DNA of 64,000 nucleotides. Origin: Pseudomonas sputi. GTDB lineage: Bacteria > Pseudomonadota > Gammaproteobacteria > Pseudomonadales > Pseudomonadaceae. Under the pieces are notes generated by a model. That model saw only the letters and a list, made by a program, of their open reading frames with translations, searched no databases and was not told the DNA's origin. The stretch lies in contig NZ_BQHI01000006.1 in NCBI RefSeq assembly GCF_021603585.1, positions 293,870-357,869 of the forward strand. The letters are read 5' to 3'. A program made the translations under genes and the position numbers. This document shows positions 44,463-53,783 of the stretch, in pieces; position 1 is the first letter of the stretch; each line of letters opens with the position of its first letter.

Positions 44463-46151
44463 TCAGGCGAAGACGAAACTCGAATCCGACAGGTTAGCCA
44501 CACCGACCCCGATCAGCGTCACGGCAAAGTCGCCAATCTTCAGCACGGTATCGCTTCCGGACTGCGCCGCGTGCTGCTTGTAGTCGTAGCCCTGCCCCGC
44601 ACCCTCGACGCCCATGAACACCAGTTTGTCGCTGCCCTGGTAGCCATTGATCGCGTCGAAGCCGAACGCGCCGCTGAACAGGAAGGTGTTGTTGCCACCC
44701 ACCGCGCTCATCACGTCATTGCCGGCGCCGCCAACGAAGGTTACGTGGGCCTTGTCGCTTTGCAGGTGATCGTTGCCGCCCAGGCCGAACAGCCAGTCGC
44801 CGTCAGCGGTGGCTTTCAGGGTGTCGCCCATGGCGCCGCCGCTCAGCGAATGGTTGTACTGGGTCAGTTCGGCGCCGTTGGCCAGGCCTTTGGCGGTGAC
44901 GGTCCAGGTGATTTCCTTGCTGCCCCACCACGAACCCGACTCCTTGCTCACCAGCGCGCCGATGTCACGGGTCATGCTGATGCCGCCGTAGGCGTCACGC
45001 ACGTACAGCGTGCCGTCGCCGTCGTTGGCGAAGCTGAAGTTCTGCAGCGGTTTTTGCAGCTCGAAGGTGTTGTGGCCCTGGCCACCAAGCAGGATGTTGA
45101 AGCCGCCGTCGTCACGGAAACGGTCATCGCCGCCCAAACCTTCGAGGAAGTCGTTGCCCGCCCCGCCCTTGAGCCAGTCACCGCTGTCGGTGCCGATGAT
45201 GAACGTGCTGCCGGTGTGTGGCTCGCCGCTGCGGCCCAGATCCTCGACCCAGGTCTTGCCCCGCGACGCTTGCTCAAGGGTGGAGACGATGATCGTCGAG
45301 TCCTTGTGCGTCAGGCCGTAGAACGTCGACGCGATCACCCGATTCAGGCCGTCGGCATACCCCAGCGAGCTGTGGGCCGACCAGTTCAGCGGATTGGCGA
45401 TGCTGAACGGCACCAGGTTCTGCGCGGTGGACGCGTAGTTGTCGTTGAAGTTGACGATGTTGTCGGTGGTCGAATCGTGCGGCTTGTCGTGCTTGCCCAT
45501 CGACGCGGTACTGAACGTGGTGCCGTCGAGCACGCGGAACACCGGGTCGTTCTCGTAACCGATGTTCAGCACGTTGCTGCCGGTGCTGCTCTGGGTCGGT
45601 GAGGCGAACGAAATGTAGTTGGCGTCCTTGAAGAACCCGCCCCAGTTGCTCGCACTCAACTCCGCCACACTGTTGACCCCGAGGCCGCCGAGGCTGTGGC
45701 CGCTGACCAGCACGTCCTTGGCCGCGATGCCATGGGCGACGGCGAAAGCCGCCACCGCTTTGAGCAGGTTGTCGAAGGCGTTCTTCGCGTACTGAGTGGC
45801 GTAGTCCGACGGGCCGATGGCGGCCAGCAGGTTGTTTTTCATGTCGCCGAAGGTGTCGCTGTAACCCAGCCCGCCGGTGCCCCGGAAGGCCACGCCGATG
45901 CCGATCAGCTTGCCCGCGGCGTCGTACTTGCCGAGCACTTCGGCCTCGGCGCTGGTGAAGCCGTCCTTCTCGCCGAAGAACGTGCCCTGCGCCCCGACCT
46001 TGCCCTGATAGCCCAGCGCCGTGGCGCCGATCGGCTTCCAGCCGGTGCCGGGCAAGGCCTGGCCGGTCGGCGTGTAGGCATACAGCGTCAGGGCAATGGC
46101 ATCGCTGTACAGCGCTTTGCCGTCGGCATTTTTGTAATCGAACAATCCCAT
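44463..46151 (-). CDS. pueB: RTX lipase PueB, 562 aa
   Basis: Paralogue of PueA with the same opening (MGLFDYKN), catalytic Ser153 in VLVSGHSLGG, and the matching ASPTQSSTGSNVLNIGYENDPVF segment. It lacks the about 55-residue lid-region insert near residues 35-85 that PueA has. RTX-type repeats are fewer and degenerate ([24 protein letters not shown], then a block near 455). The C-terminal VANLSDSSFVFA is a type I secretion signal. It is separated from prtB by a terminator-like hairpin, so the two lipases may have their own promoter or depend on read-through. Confidence 0.92.
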   Translation of the reverse strand: MGLFDYKNADGKALYSDAIALTLYAYTPTGQALPGTGWKPIGATALGYQGKVGAQGTFFGEKDGFTSAEAEVLGKYDAAGKLIGIGVAFRGTGGLGYSDTFGDMKNNLLAAIGPSDYATQYAKNAFDNLLKAVAAFAVAHGIAAKDVLVSGHSLGGLGVNSVAELSASNWGGFFKDANYISFASPTQSSTGSNVLNIGYENDPVFRVLDGTTFSTASMGKHDKPHDSTTDNIVNFNDNYASTAQNLVPFSIANPLNWSAHSSLGYADGLNRVIASTFYGLTHKDSTIIVSTLEQASRGKTWVEDLGRSGEPHTGSTFIIGTDSGDWLKGGAGNDFLEGLGGDDRFRDDGGFNILLGGQGHNTFELQKPLQNFSFANDGDGTLYVRDAYGGISMTRDIGALVSKESGSWWGSKEITWTVTAKGLANGAELTQYNHSLSGGAMGDTLKATADGDWLFGLGGNDHLQSDKAHVTFVGGAGNDVMSAVGGNNTFLFSGAFGFDAINGYQGSDKLVFMGVEGAGQGYDYKQHAAQSGSDTVLKIGDFAVTLIGVGVANLSDSSFVFA

Positions 46152-46172
46152 GTTGTGCTCTCTCTTCCTTTC

Positions 46173-46202
46173 AAAAAACGGCAGTTCTGTGCAGAACTGC
46201 CG
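46173..46202 (-). terminator. terminator between prtB and pueB
   Basis: CGGCAGTTCT (46179-46188) and AGAACTGCCG (46193-46202) are perfect arms around GTGC. Read in the direction of the genes, the hairpin is followed at once by TTTTTT. It lies between the prtB stop and the pueB start. Confidence 0.85.
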
Positions 46203-46209
46203 CTACACC

Positions 46210-49200
46210 TTAGAACTGCCAGTCCAGCGTCAGACCCACACCGTGGTCCTTTTCGTTGGAACCGATCAGCCCGTTGTAGTCCAGGTTGACCCGGACATCG
46301 CGATTGAGCGCCAGCCCGGCGCGCACGCCGACCACCGCTGCATCTCGATCCATCGACACACTTTGCACGGTGAACGCACTGTTGCCATTGACGAAGGCCA
46401 GGTGACTGTCGGCATCCACGTTGCTCAGGTTGTGCTGCCAGCCCAGGCTTGCACCCAGTTCCAGCTGGTGTTTCTCCGACAGGGCAAACGTGCGTTTGGC
46501 CCGTACACCGAGGGTCGACAACACCACATCGCGGTTGTCTTCACCGCCCTTCAGTGCGGCGGCATCACCCTTCTCGGTGAAGCTGTCGCTGCTGAGGTGC
46601 ACGTAGGCCAGGTTGGCGAACGGCTCCAGGTTCATCGGTTGCAGGCCCAGGTCGTAGGCCGCTTCGGTGAACAGTTGCGCGGTGGTCGCATCGCGCTTGG
46701 TTTTCTGTTTGCCGCTGACGCCAGCGAACTGCAGGTCGCGTTTGACGTCGATGCGATGCCAGCTGTAGGCCGCACCGGCGGTCAGACGCAGTGCATCGAT
46801 CTGATGCCCCAGGTACGCGCCCAGGTGATAGCTATCGACCGAGGCGGACGAATGCGTACCCTCGCCCATGCTCAGCGAGCTGTCGCTATAACCAGTAACG
46901 AAACCCAGGCGGGTATCTTCAGCGATCAAACCGTCGACCCCGGCCAGCAGGCCGCCGATGGAGCTGGTGGAATCGGCGTATTTCGACCCGCCATCGCTCT
47001 TGCCCCAGGCGCCCAGCACTTTGAGCCAGGCGTTGCTGCGGTCATCGGTCGGTGCGCCGGCATCGAACAGATCGCGCTCGCGCAGACGTTCGCCCACGGC
47101 ATCGCGCAGGTAGCGGCTGTCGTTGATCAGCAGCGTGCCGATGGCTGGATGAATCTCGCCGGACAGTTGCTGGAAGGCCTCCTGCGCAGCGGCTGCCGAC
47201 GGCGACAGCAACAGGGTTTCGAACAACGCATTGCCGGCGCCAAGGCGTTCGGCGGCAGCACCGACCGCGCGCTGGTTCGGCGTCAGGCCGACACTGGCGA
47301 ACGAGGCGCCGTTACGGCCGACGTCCAGTTGCACACCGCTTGCCGAGTAAGCCAGGGTGCCGCCGAGGAACGCATAGTCGGGCAATACCTGGCCGAACTG
47401 CCCTTCAATCCCGCCCGCTGCCTGCAAGATGTTGAACTGGGTGCCGAGCAGGCTTTTCACTTCGCCCGTGGTCAACAGCGTCGGGCTGTTTTCCAGCGAC
47501 ATGGTCACTGTCGCCCCTTCAATCAATGCTTTGCCGCCGGCGACGATCCGGTCGCTGCTGGTTGGTGACACTTCCACCGCATAGGTCGAACCCGGTGCGA
47601 AGGTCACGTCACCGGCCACGTTCAAGGTGCCGATGGAGTTGCCCGGCGCCACGGTGCCGCCGCGGTTGGCGGTCAGCGCGGCGATCCGGCCGTTACCGCC
47701 GAGAATGCCACCGTCATTGACCGTGACCGCCGATTGCAGCGAGCCATTGATTGCCAGTCGCCCCTGATTGACCAGGGTCGGGCCGCTGTAAGTGTTGTTG
47801 CCGGTCAGCACCAGGGTGCCGATGCCTTGCTTGGTCAGACCGCCGTGGCCGGAGATGTCGTTGCGCCAGGTGTCGAGCCCGCAGGTGATGTCGTTGCACA
47901 CGCGCTCGGTGGGCTTGCCTGCATCGATGATCGCGCCGATGCCTGGCAGATCGGCCACGAACTGGCCGCTGCCGTAGGCGCCCTGGATGCGGAACTCTTC
48001 GGGAATGTCCTGCTCGGTGACGAACATCGCCGGGCCGTCGATGCCCTTGCGCAGGTTGATCATGCCCCAGCCGTACAGGGCGTCGATGCCCGGAGCGCCG
48101 AGATCGGTGGCCGTGGTGCGCAACACGCTGGCGACCTGATCGCCGGACATGTACGGGAAGCGCTCCATCAGCACCGCCATGGAACCGGCCACGTGCGGCG
48201 CGGCCATGGAGGTGCCGTTGTAGTTCTTGTAGCCGGTGGTCAGGTTGTCGGCGTTGGTGCCTTCGATGATCGAACTGAAGATTTTCGTACCCGGTGCCGA
48301 GACGCAGAAACTCGCGGTGTAGCCGCAGCGCGAAGAGAACGTACTCATGATGTACGGGTTGGCGCTGGCCAGATCCGGGTTCTTTTGCAGGGCGGCAACG
48401 GTGATCCAGTTCGGCGCGATGTCCGGTACGAAATAACCGAGGCCGGCGATGGCGTCCGGGTTGTTCAGGTTGTAGTCGTTGCCCGCCGCAAAAATCGTCA
48501 CGATCCCGCTGCGCGCGGCGGCGATTGCGCCGTCGTAGGCGCCGCCGGGTTTGGTGCCCAGCAGTGTGCGGATCTCGTTGAACTGCAGTTGCGCGTCGTT
48601 GACGGTGAAGTGCGGGTACGCCGGGTCGCGGCCACCGAGGTCGAAACGGTCGGTGATGCCGATCCCCCAGCTGTTGTTGATGATCCGCGCGCCGCTGGCG
48701 ATCAGCGCATCCCAGCCGGCCTTGTACACCGCGCCGTCGTTGCCGCGCACAATGCCGTCTTCCGGGCCCGGATCGCCGTTGTCGGCGCTGATGATCTGTG
48801 CGCCGAACGCCACACCGTGCATCGGCCCGCCGTCACGGCTGCCGGCGGCGATACCACCGACGTGGGTGCCGTGGGCGCCGAGCTTGCCGTCGGAACCGAC
48901 CGAGGGCGAGCCGTCATAGCGGAACGCGTCCCCGGCTTTGACCGGGATATACGGGTCGGTGTATTCGCGGATCCCCGAGGTCACCAGGGTGATGACCTTG
49001 TTGCTGCCGGAAAACTCCGGGTGCGCGGCGTAGACCGGCTGGTCGAAGATTCCCAGTTTCACGCCCTTGCCGGTGTAACCGGCGGCGTAGGCGTGATCGG
49101 CACCGATGGCGCCCAGGCCCCAGTCAGCCTGAAATTCGGCGCTGCGCCAACTGCCCGGATCCCCTGCCCGACCGTTTTCCACATAGGGCGCCGCGTGTGC

Positions 49201-49296
49201 GCTGCCCCAGGTGGCCAGTGCGCAGAGCAAGGCGACGTTGAGGGTTTTCAGGCGAAAGCAGCCACCCGATTGCGCGGGGGTGTTGTTGTTTTTCAT
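46210..49296 (-). CDS. prtB: autotransporter subtilisin-like protease PrtB
   Basis: 1,028 residues: signal peptide (about 1-35, ending GSAHA), S8 peptidase domain (about 50-420), passenger beta-helix with a PATR repeat (GGLTKQGIGTLVLTGNNTYSG), and a C-terminal about 280-residue barrel ending DWQF. The triad His is in GAHGTHVGGIAAG and Ser in NGTSMAAPHVAGS. The Asp motif is unusual, IFDQPVYAAHPEF instead of the usual D-S/T-G. It secretes itself (type Va) yet sits in a type I secretion cluster. It is a paralogue of prtA and matches the PspA/PspB and PrtA/PrtB serine-protease homologues of fluorescent pseudomonads. Substrates are unknown. Confidence 0.92.
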   Translation of the reverse strand: MKNNNTPAQSGGCFRLKTLNVALLCALATWGSAHAAPYVENGRAGDPGSWRSAEFQADWGLGAIGADHAYAAGYTGKGVKLGIFDQPVYAAHPEFSGSNKVITLVTSGIREYTDPYIPVKAGDAFRYDGSPSVGSDGKLGAHGTHVGGIAAGSRDGGPMHGVAFGAQIISADNGDPGPEDGIVRGNDGAVYKAGWDALIASGARIINNSWGIGITDRFDLGGRDPAYPHFTVNDAQLQFNEIRTLLGTKPGGAYDGAIAAARSGIVTIFAAGNDYNLNNPDAIAGLGYFVPDIAPNWITVAALQKNPDLASANPYIMSTFSSRCGYTASFCVSAPGTKIFSSIIEGTNADNLTTGYKNYNGTSMAAPHVAGSMAVLMERFPYMSGDQVASVLRTTATDLGAPGIDALYGWGMINLRKGIDGPAMFVTEQDIPEEFRIQGAYGSGQFVADLPGIGAIIDAGKPTERVCNDITCGLDTWRNDISGHGGLTKQGIGTLVLTGNNTYSGPTLVNQGRLAINGSLQSAVTVNDGGILGGNGRIAALTANRGGTVAPGNSIGTLNVAGDVTFAPGSTYAVEVSPTSSDRIVAGGKALIEGATVTMSLENSPTLLTTGEVKSLLGTQFNILQAAGGIEGQFGQVLPDYAFLGGTLAYSASGVQLDVGRNGASFASVGLTPNQRAVGAAAERLGAGNALFETLLLSPSAAAAQEAFQQLSGEIHPAIGTLLINDSRYLRDAVGERLRERDLFDAGAPTDDRSNAWLKVLGAWGKSDGGSKYADSTSSIGGLLAGVDGLIAEDTRLGFVTGYSDSSLSMGEGTHSSASVDSYHLGAYLGHQIDALRLTAGAAYSWHRIDVKRDLQFAGVSGKQKTKRDATTAQLFTEAAYDLGLQPMNLEPFANLAYVHLSSDSFTEKGDAAALKGGEDNRDVVLSTLGVRAKRTFALSEKHQLELGASLGWQHNLSNVDADSHLAFVNGNSAFTVQSVSMDRDAAVVGVRAGLALNRDVRVNLDYNGLIGSNEKDHGVGLTLDWQF

Positions 49297-49346
49297 CCAG
49301 CGACCTTCCTTAGTGATGTTGCGAAAAATCCGTGTGTTCAGCCTCG

Positions 49347-49380
49347 TGATCGTTCCCGCGCTCCCGCGTGGGAACGATCA
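49347..49380. repeat. REP-like palindrome between prtA and prtB
   Basis: TGATCGTTCCC (49347-49357) and GGGAACGATCA (49370-49380) are perfect eleven-base arms. The unit GATCGTTCCC...GGGAACGATC resembles a dispersed intergenic repeat frequent in P. fluorescens-group genomes. Confidence 0.7.
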
Positions 49381-49410
49381 ATCAGTCACGATCAGTTGCG
49401 ATCAGTCAGA
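49381..49410. repeat. three 10-base tandem repeats overlapping the prtA stop
   Basis: ATCAGTCACG, ATCAGTTGCG and ATCAGTCAGA follow the REP-like palindrome directly. The last copy contains the prtA stop codon, so slippage here could alter the extreme 3' end of the gene. Confidence 0.6.
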
Positions 49411-52366
49411 ACTGCCAGTTAAGGCTCAGGCCCACGCCGTGACTCTTCTCGCGGCTGGCCAGTTGTCCGGTGTAATCGAGGTTCACCCGCACGTCGCGGG
49501 TCAGTGCCAGGCTGGCCTGCACGCCAACCAGCGCAGCGTCGCGCACCAGCGCAGAGCTTTCTACGGTGTAAGGCGCACGGCCGCTGGCGAAACGCAGATG
49601 TTGTTCAGAGTCGATGTCGGTCAGGCTGTGCTGCCAGCCAACATGGCCGCTGACTGCCAGCTTCTGCGCGGACGGCAGGTCAAAGGTCTTGATCGCCCGC
49701 ACGCCGAGGGTGCTGAGCACCGCGTCGCGCTGATCGTCATTGCTTTTCAATGCCGCAGCGTCGCCCTTCTCGGTGAAGCCGTCGGTGTCGAGGTGCACGT
49801 AAGCCAGGTTGGCGAACGGCTCCAGGGCCAGCGGTTGCAGGTTCAGTCGATAAGCCGCTTCGCCAAATACCTGAGTGGTGGCGGCATCGACCTTGGCTTT
49901 CTGTTTGGCGCTGACATTGCCGTACTGCAGGTCGCGTTTCACATCGGCGCGATGCCAGCTGTAGGCAGCGCCGGTGCTCAGGCGCCAGGCGCCGAGGTCG
50001 TGACCGGCGTAGGCGCCCAGGTGATAGCTGTCGACCTTGGCCGAAGAATGGGTGCCGGAGCCCATGCTCAGCGAACTGTCGCTGTAACCGGTGACCAGAC
50101 CGATGCGAGTCTGCTCGTCGACGGCACCGTCGACACCGGCCAGCAAGCCACCGATGGAGGTGCTGTAACCGGCGGTGTCATGGCGCGAATCGGTAGTGCC
50201 CCAGGCGCCGAGGGCCTTGATCCAGCCATTGCTTTGCGTGGTTTGCGCATCGTGCAGGCGTTCGCCAATGGCGTCGCGCAGTTGGCGGCTGTCATTGATC
50301 AGCACCGAGCCCAGGGCCGGGTAGATTTCGCCGCTCAACTGTTGAAAGGCTTGTTGCGCGTCGCTGGCGGTGGCCGACAACAGCAGGCTTTCGTACACGG
50401 AGTTGCCCGCGCCCAGAGCTTCGACGGCCGTGGCCACGGAGCGTTGATTCGGCGTCTGGCCGACGCTGGCGAACGATGTCCCGTTGCGCTCGACATTCAA
50501 GCCGATGCCGTTACCGCTGTAGGCCAGGCTGCCACCGATGAACAGATAATCCGGCAGTACCGCACCGAACCGACCCTGAATGCCGCCCGCCGCTTGCAGA
50601 ATGTCGTACTGCCGGCCAAGCAGGCTTCTGGCCTCGGTGGTGCTGAGCAGCGTCGGGCTGTTTTCCAGCGACAGGCTCACAGTGGCGCCGTTGATGGAGG
50701 CGATGCCGCCGGCGACGATGCGGTCGCTGTTGGTGGGAGACAACTCTACGGCGTAGGTCGAACCCGGCGCGAAGGTCACGTCACCGGCCACAGTCAAGGT
50801 GCCAATCGAATTGCCCGGTGCCACGCGGCCGCCGCTGTTGGCGGTCAGTGCGCCAATGCGCCCGGAGCCGCCGAGGGTGCCGCCGTCATTGACGGTCACG
50901 GCCGAGGTCAGCGAACCGTTTACCGTCAGCAGGCCGCCGTTGACCGTGGTCGGTCCGCGATAGCTGTTATTCCCGGTCAGAACCAGTCGCCCGTCACCGG
51001 ACTTGATCAGGCTGCCTTGATACACCCGGCCGGCCGCCGCTGCGTCGCGAACCATGCCCACGGCGTAATCAGTCTGATCCTGCTGGCTGGCACCGGCCGG
51101 CACACCGTTCTGCCAGCCCTTGCTTTGCAGGGTCTGCTGCCAGGCGCTGTGCTCGGCGAGGTCTTCGCTCTGACGCTGGATCAGCGCCTTGTCGCTGATG
51201 TCATTGCTCCAGACATCGCTCTGTCCGGCCGCCAGATTGGCGTCGAACACCCCGAGCAATTGACCCGGCCCGCGCATCGCCCGGTACAGGTTGGCCACGC
51301 CCCAGCCGACCCGTTCGGTCGGTGCATCGGTCACCGAACCATCGAGCTGGGTAGCCGTGCTCAGCAGTACCTCAAGAGCCTGCTGATTGTTCATGTACGG
51401 GTAGCGCTCCATCACCAACGCCAGTGCACCGGTGGCGTGCGGCGCGGCCATCGAGGTGCCGGACTTGATCGCATAACCGCCGTCGGGAATGGTGCTGTCG
51501 ATCTTCGCCCCCGGCGTGGTGATGCACCAGTATTTGGCGATGCCGCACTGGTTGTACTTCTGCTGATTGCTTTGATCGAGTCCGGAGACCGCCAGCCAGT
51601 GGCCTTCCAGATCCGGCTGAAAGTACGGCAGCGCCGAGCGCACGCTGGCATTTGGGTAGCCGCTGTTGCCGGCGCTGAACACGTTGATCACGCCCCGACG
51701 GGAAACGTCTGCCGCCGCGTCGAGCCAGGTGCCCTTGTTCCAGTGCTGGGCATAGGCGGCATGCATATCCGCAAGGGTTCGATAGCTGACATCCGGCGGC
51801 TGGCTGCCCCAGCTGTTGTTGATCGCCCGCACGCCGGCGTCGGTCAGCGCGTCGTACACCGCTTTGAAGTAGCGCGGATCGGGATTGGGACCGAACAGGA
51901 AACGATCGTTTTTGTTGGTGTTGCCGACGTAGATCTGCGCGTTGTACGCCACGCCATGCATGCCGGTGCCATCGCGGGACGCGCCCATGGTGCCGACCAC
52001 GTGGGTGCCGTGGGAGTCATTGTTCGGGTTGAGGGTGCCGTTGACGTTGAACAGCGAGCCGTCAAGGTAGCTGCCGCTGGCCAGTACCGGGTGATAGCGA
52101 TCACTGGCGAACTCGGGATGCGCCGCGTCGAAACCCGAATCCAGCGCGCCGATCTTCACGTCCTTGCCGGTGATGCCGGCGGCATAGGCCTGATCGACCT
52201 GCATCCGCCCCAGTCCCCAGTCGCGCAGGAATTCGGCACTGCGCCAACTGGCCGGATCGCCGGGTTTCCCGGCTTCGAGGTATTGGGCCTGAGCCTGGGT
52301 TGTAGAAATCACAAGCAGCAGAGTGCCGACCGAAATCGGCTTGATGCGTACGTCCATGTTCACCAC
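49406..52366 (-). CDS. prtA: autotransporter subtilisin-like protease PrtA
   Basis: 986 residues with signal peptide, S8 domain and autotransporter barrel ending LNWQF. The triad is complete and standard: Asp in GALDSGFDAAHPEF, His in DSHGTHVVGTMGAS, Ser in SGTSMAAPHATGALAL. A PATR-type strand (GDGRLVLTGNNSYRGPTT) precedes a passenger stem nearly identical to PrtB's over GGRVAPGNSIGTL and ENSPTLL. The protease domains differ much more than the stems and barrels, so specificity has diverged while the secretion part is conserved. It directly follows aprF and precedes prtB in the same direction. Confidence 0.92.
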   Translation of the reverse strand: MVNMDVRIKPISVGTLLLVISTTQAQAQYLEAGKPGDPASWRSAEFLRDWGLGRMQVDQAYAAGITGKDVKIGALDSGFDAAHPEFASDRYHPVLASGSYLDGSLFNVNGTLNPNNDSHGTHVVGTMGASRDGTGMHGVAYNAQIYVGNTNKNDRFLFGPNPDPRYFKAVYDALTDAGVRAINNSWGSQPPDVSYRTLADMHAAYAQHWNKGTWLDAAADVSRRGVINVFSAGNSGYPNASVRSALPYFQPDLEGHWLAVSGLDQSNQQKYNQCGIAKYWCITTPGAKIDSTIPDGGYAIKSGTSMAAPHATGALALVMERYPYMNNQQALEVLLSTATQLDGSVTDAPTERVGWGVANLYRAMRGPGQLLGVFDANLAAGQSDVWSNDISDKALIQRQSEDLAEHSAWQQTLQSKGWQNGVPAGASQQDQTDYAVGMVRDAAAAGRVYQGSLIKSGDGRLVLTGNNSYRGPTTVNGGLLTVNGSLTSAVTVNDGGTLGGSGRIGALTANSGGRVAPGNSIGTLTVAGDVTFAPGSTYAVELSPTNSDRIVAGGIASINGATVSLSLENSPTLLSTTEARSLLGRQYDILQAAGGIQGRFGAVLPDYLFIGGSLAYSGNGIGLNVERNGTSFASVGQTPNQRSVATAVEALGAGNSVYESLLLSATASDAQQAFQQLSGEIYPALGSVLINDSRQLRDAIGERLHDAQTTQSNGWIKALGAWGTTDSRHDTAGYSTSIGGLLAGVDGAVDEQTRIGLVTGYSDSSLSMGSGTHSSAKVDSYHLGAYAGHDLGAWRLSTGAAYSWHRADVKRDLQYGNVSAKQKAKVDAATTQVFGEAAYRLNLQPLALEPFANLAYVHLDTDGFTEKGDAAALKSNDDQRDAVLSTLGVRAIKTFDLPSAQKLAVSGHVGWQHSLTDIDSEQHLRFASGRAPYTVESSALVRDAALVGVQASLALTRDVRVNLDYTGQLASREKSHGVGLSLNWQF

Positions 52367-52413
52367 TCTTTTTGTTGTTTTGGGTCGATGCTTTTTGCGT
52401 TGAAGTTACGGCG

Positions 52414-53769
52414 TTATTGCATCCTTGGGCCTTGTCCGAAGGCCTCATCCACCCGCGCCAGATCCTGCTCGCTCAAGGTGCCCGCGTAGTAATGCAACTT
52501 GGTCCAGGCCATGAGGTAGTCATAGCGTGCCTGTGCGAGGTCGCGGCGGGTGGTAAATAGTTGTTGTTCGGCGTTCAGTGCGTCGAGGTTGGTTCGTTCG
52601 CCACCGAGAATGCTTTGTTTGGTCGACACCACCAGCGCTTCGGCCGAGGCCAGTGCCTTTTGATAGGCGCGCAATTTGTTGACCCCGGACAGGCACGCGC
52701 TGAACTGGCGACGCAGTTCAATCAACGTTTCGCGGGTCTTGCCGTCCAGTTCGTACTCGGCCTGTTCCATGGTGCGGCTGGCCTGACGAGTCGAGGCCGA
52801 CACACCACCACCGGCGTACAACGGCACGCTGACTTCGAAACCGATGGTGTTGGTTTCGTAGCGCTGATTGTAGGTGTTGCCGCTTTCCGACTCGTTCTGG
52901 CGCATCGTGGCATAGGCGCTGACTTTCGGCAGATGCCCGGCGCGGTTGCGCTCGACTTCGTAACGCGCCACTTCCACGGCCTGACGCTGGGACGCAAGGT
53001 TCGGGTTGTTGCTGATCGCCAGTTCGTGCCACGTGTCGTAGTTGGCCGGCATCAAGGCGAAGGTCTGAAAGTTCTGATCCAGCGGCGCCAGATCAGTGAT
53101 GTCCACCGCCGGCACCCCGACCAGTGCACCAAGCTCCCGTAACGCGGCGTCCTGCTCGTTGCGGGCCTCGATTTCCTCGGCGGTCGCCAGTTCATAACGC
53201 GACTCGGCTTCGAGGATATCGGTGCGCGTGCCCTCGCCCTGGCGGAACATGTGTTCGTTCTGCTGGAACTGCTGTTCGTACGCCTTTTTCTTGGCCTGCG
53301 CGATGTCGATCTGGTCCTGGGCAAACAAGGCCTTGGTGTAGTTGTCGAGCACCCGTACCAACAGCTCCTGGCTCTTGCCGCGAAAGTTTTCATCGGCAAA
53401 CAGCGACTGGGCCACGCCCTTGCGATAGGCCGCGTAGGCTTCGTAGTCGAGCAACGGCTGTTGCAGGGTCAGGCTCGAGCCGTAGCTGCTGTAGTTACGC
53501 TCATCGGTGCGGTTGCGCGCGCGTTCGTCGAGGGACGTGGCTTTCGACGAGTTGCGGCCCTTGTTGTAGTTGTAACCCAGTTTCGGCAACAGACCGGCGC
53601 GGCCGATGGCTCGGTTTTCAAGGCCTGCATCGCGCTCCTTGATCGCGCCGAGGAACACCGGGTCATTGCGCAACGCCTGCTCGTAGATCGCGAACGGCCC
53701 CATGGCCGCCATTGCACTGTTGCCCGCGAGCAGCGCGAAGGCTGCCGCCAGCATGGAAAGCTTATTCAT
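52414..53769 (-). CDS. aprF: TolC-family outer-membrane channel AprF
   Basis: 451 residues from MNKLSMLAAAFALLAGNSAMA, a signal peptide; an ATG four codons upstream is nearly fused to the aprE stop and its ribosome site is too close. The mature protein is mainly long helices with two internal halves, as in TolC-like channels. It forms the outer-membrane exit duct of the type I exporter with AprD and AprE, which carries AprA and the RTX lipases. The gene begins 14 bases after aprE. The end of the protein lacks the usual TolC tail, as is normal for AprF. Confidence 0.92.
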   Translation of the reverse strand: MNKLSMLAAAFALLAGNSAMAAMGPFAIYEQALRNDPVFLGAIKERDAGLENRAIGRAGLLPKLGYNYNKGRNSSKATSLDERARNRTDERNYSSYGSSLTLQQPLLDYEAYAAYRKGVAQSLFADENFRGKSQELLVRVLDNYTKALFAQDQIDIAQAKKKAYEQQFQQNEHMFRQGEGTRTDILEAESRYELATAEEIEARNEQDAALRELGALVGVPAVDITDLAPLDQNFQTFALMPANYDTWHELAISNNPNLASQRQAVEVARYEVERNRAGHLPKVSAYATMRQNESESGNTYNQRYETNTIGFEVSVPLYAGGGVSASTRQASRTMEQAEYELDGKTRETLIELRRQFSACLSGVNKLRAYQKALASAEALVVSTKQSILGGERTNLDALNAEQQLFTTRRDLAQARYDYLMAWTKLHYYAGTLSEQDLARVDEAFGQGPRMQ

Positions 53770-53783
53770 ACAGCCGAACATCC

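Noticed and set aside
42509-46151. Repetitive DNA in the lipase genes as a CRISPR or satellite repeat
   Set aside because: The repeats are in-frame Gly/Asp-rich RTX nonapeptides, explained by calcium binding in secreted lipases.
49211-52489. 1,092-codon open frame antisense to prtA
   Set aside because: It is opposite a gene with a complete catalytic triad and barrel; the antisense product has no recognisable domain and typical shadow composition.
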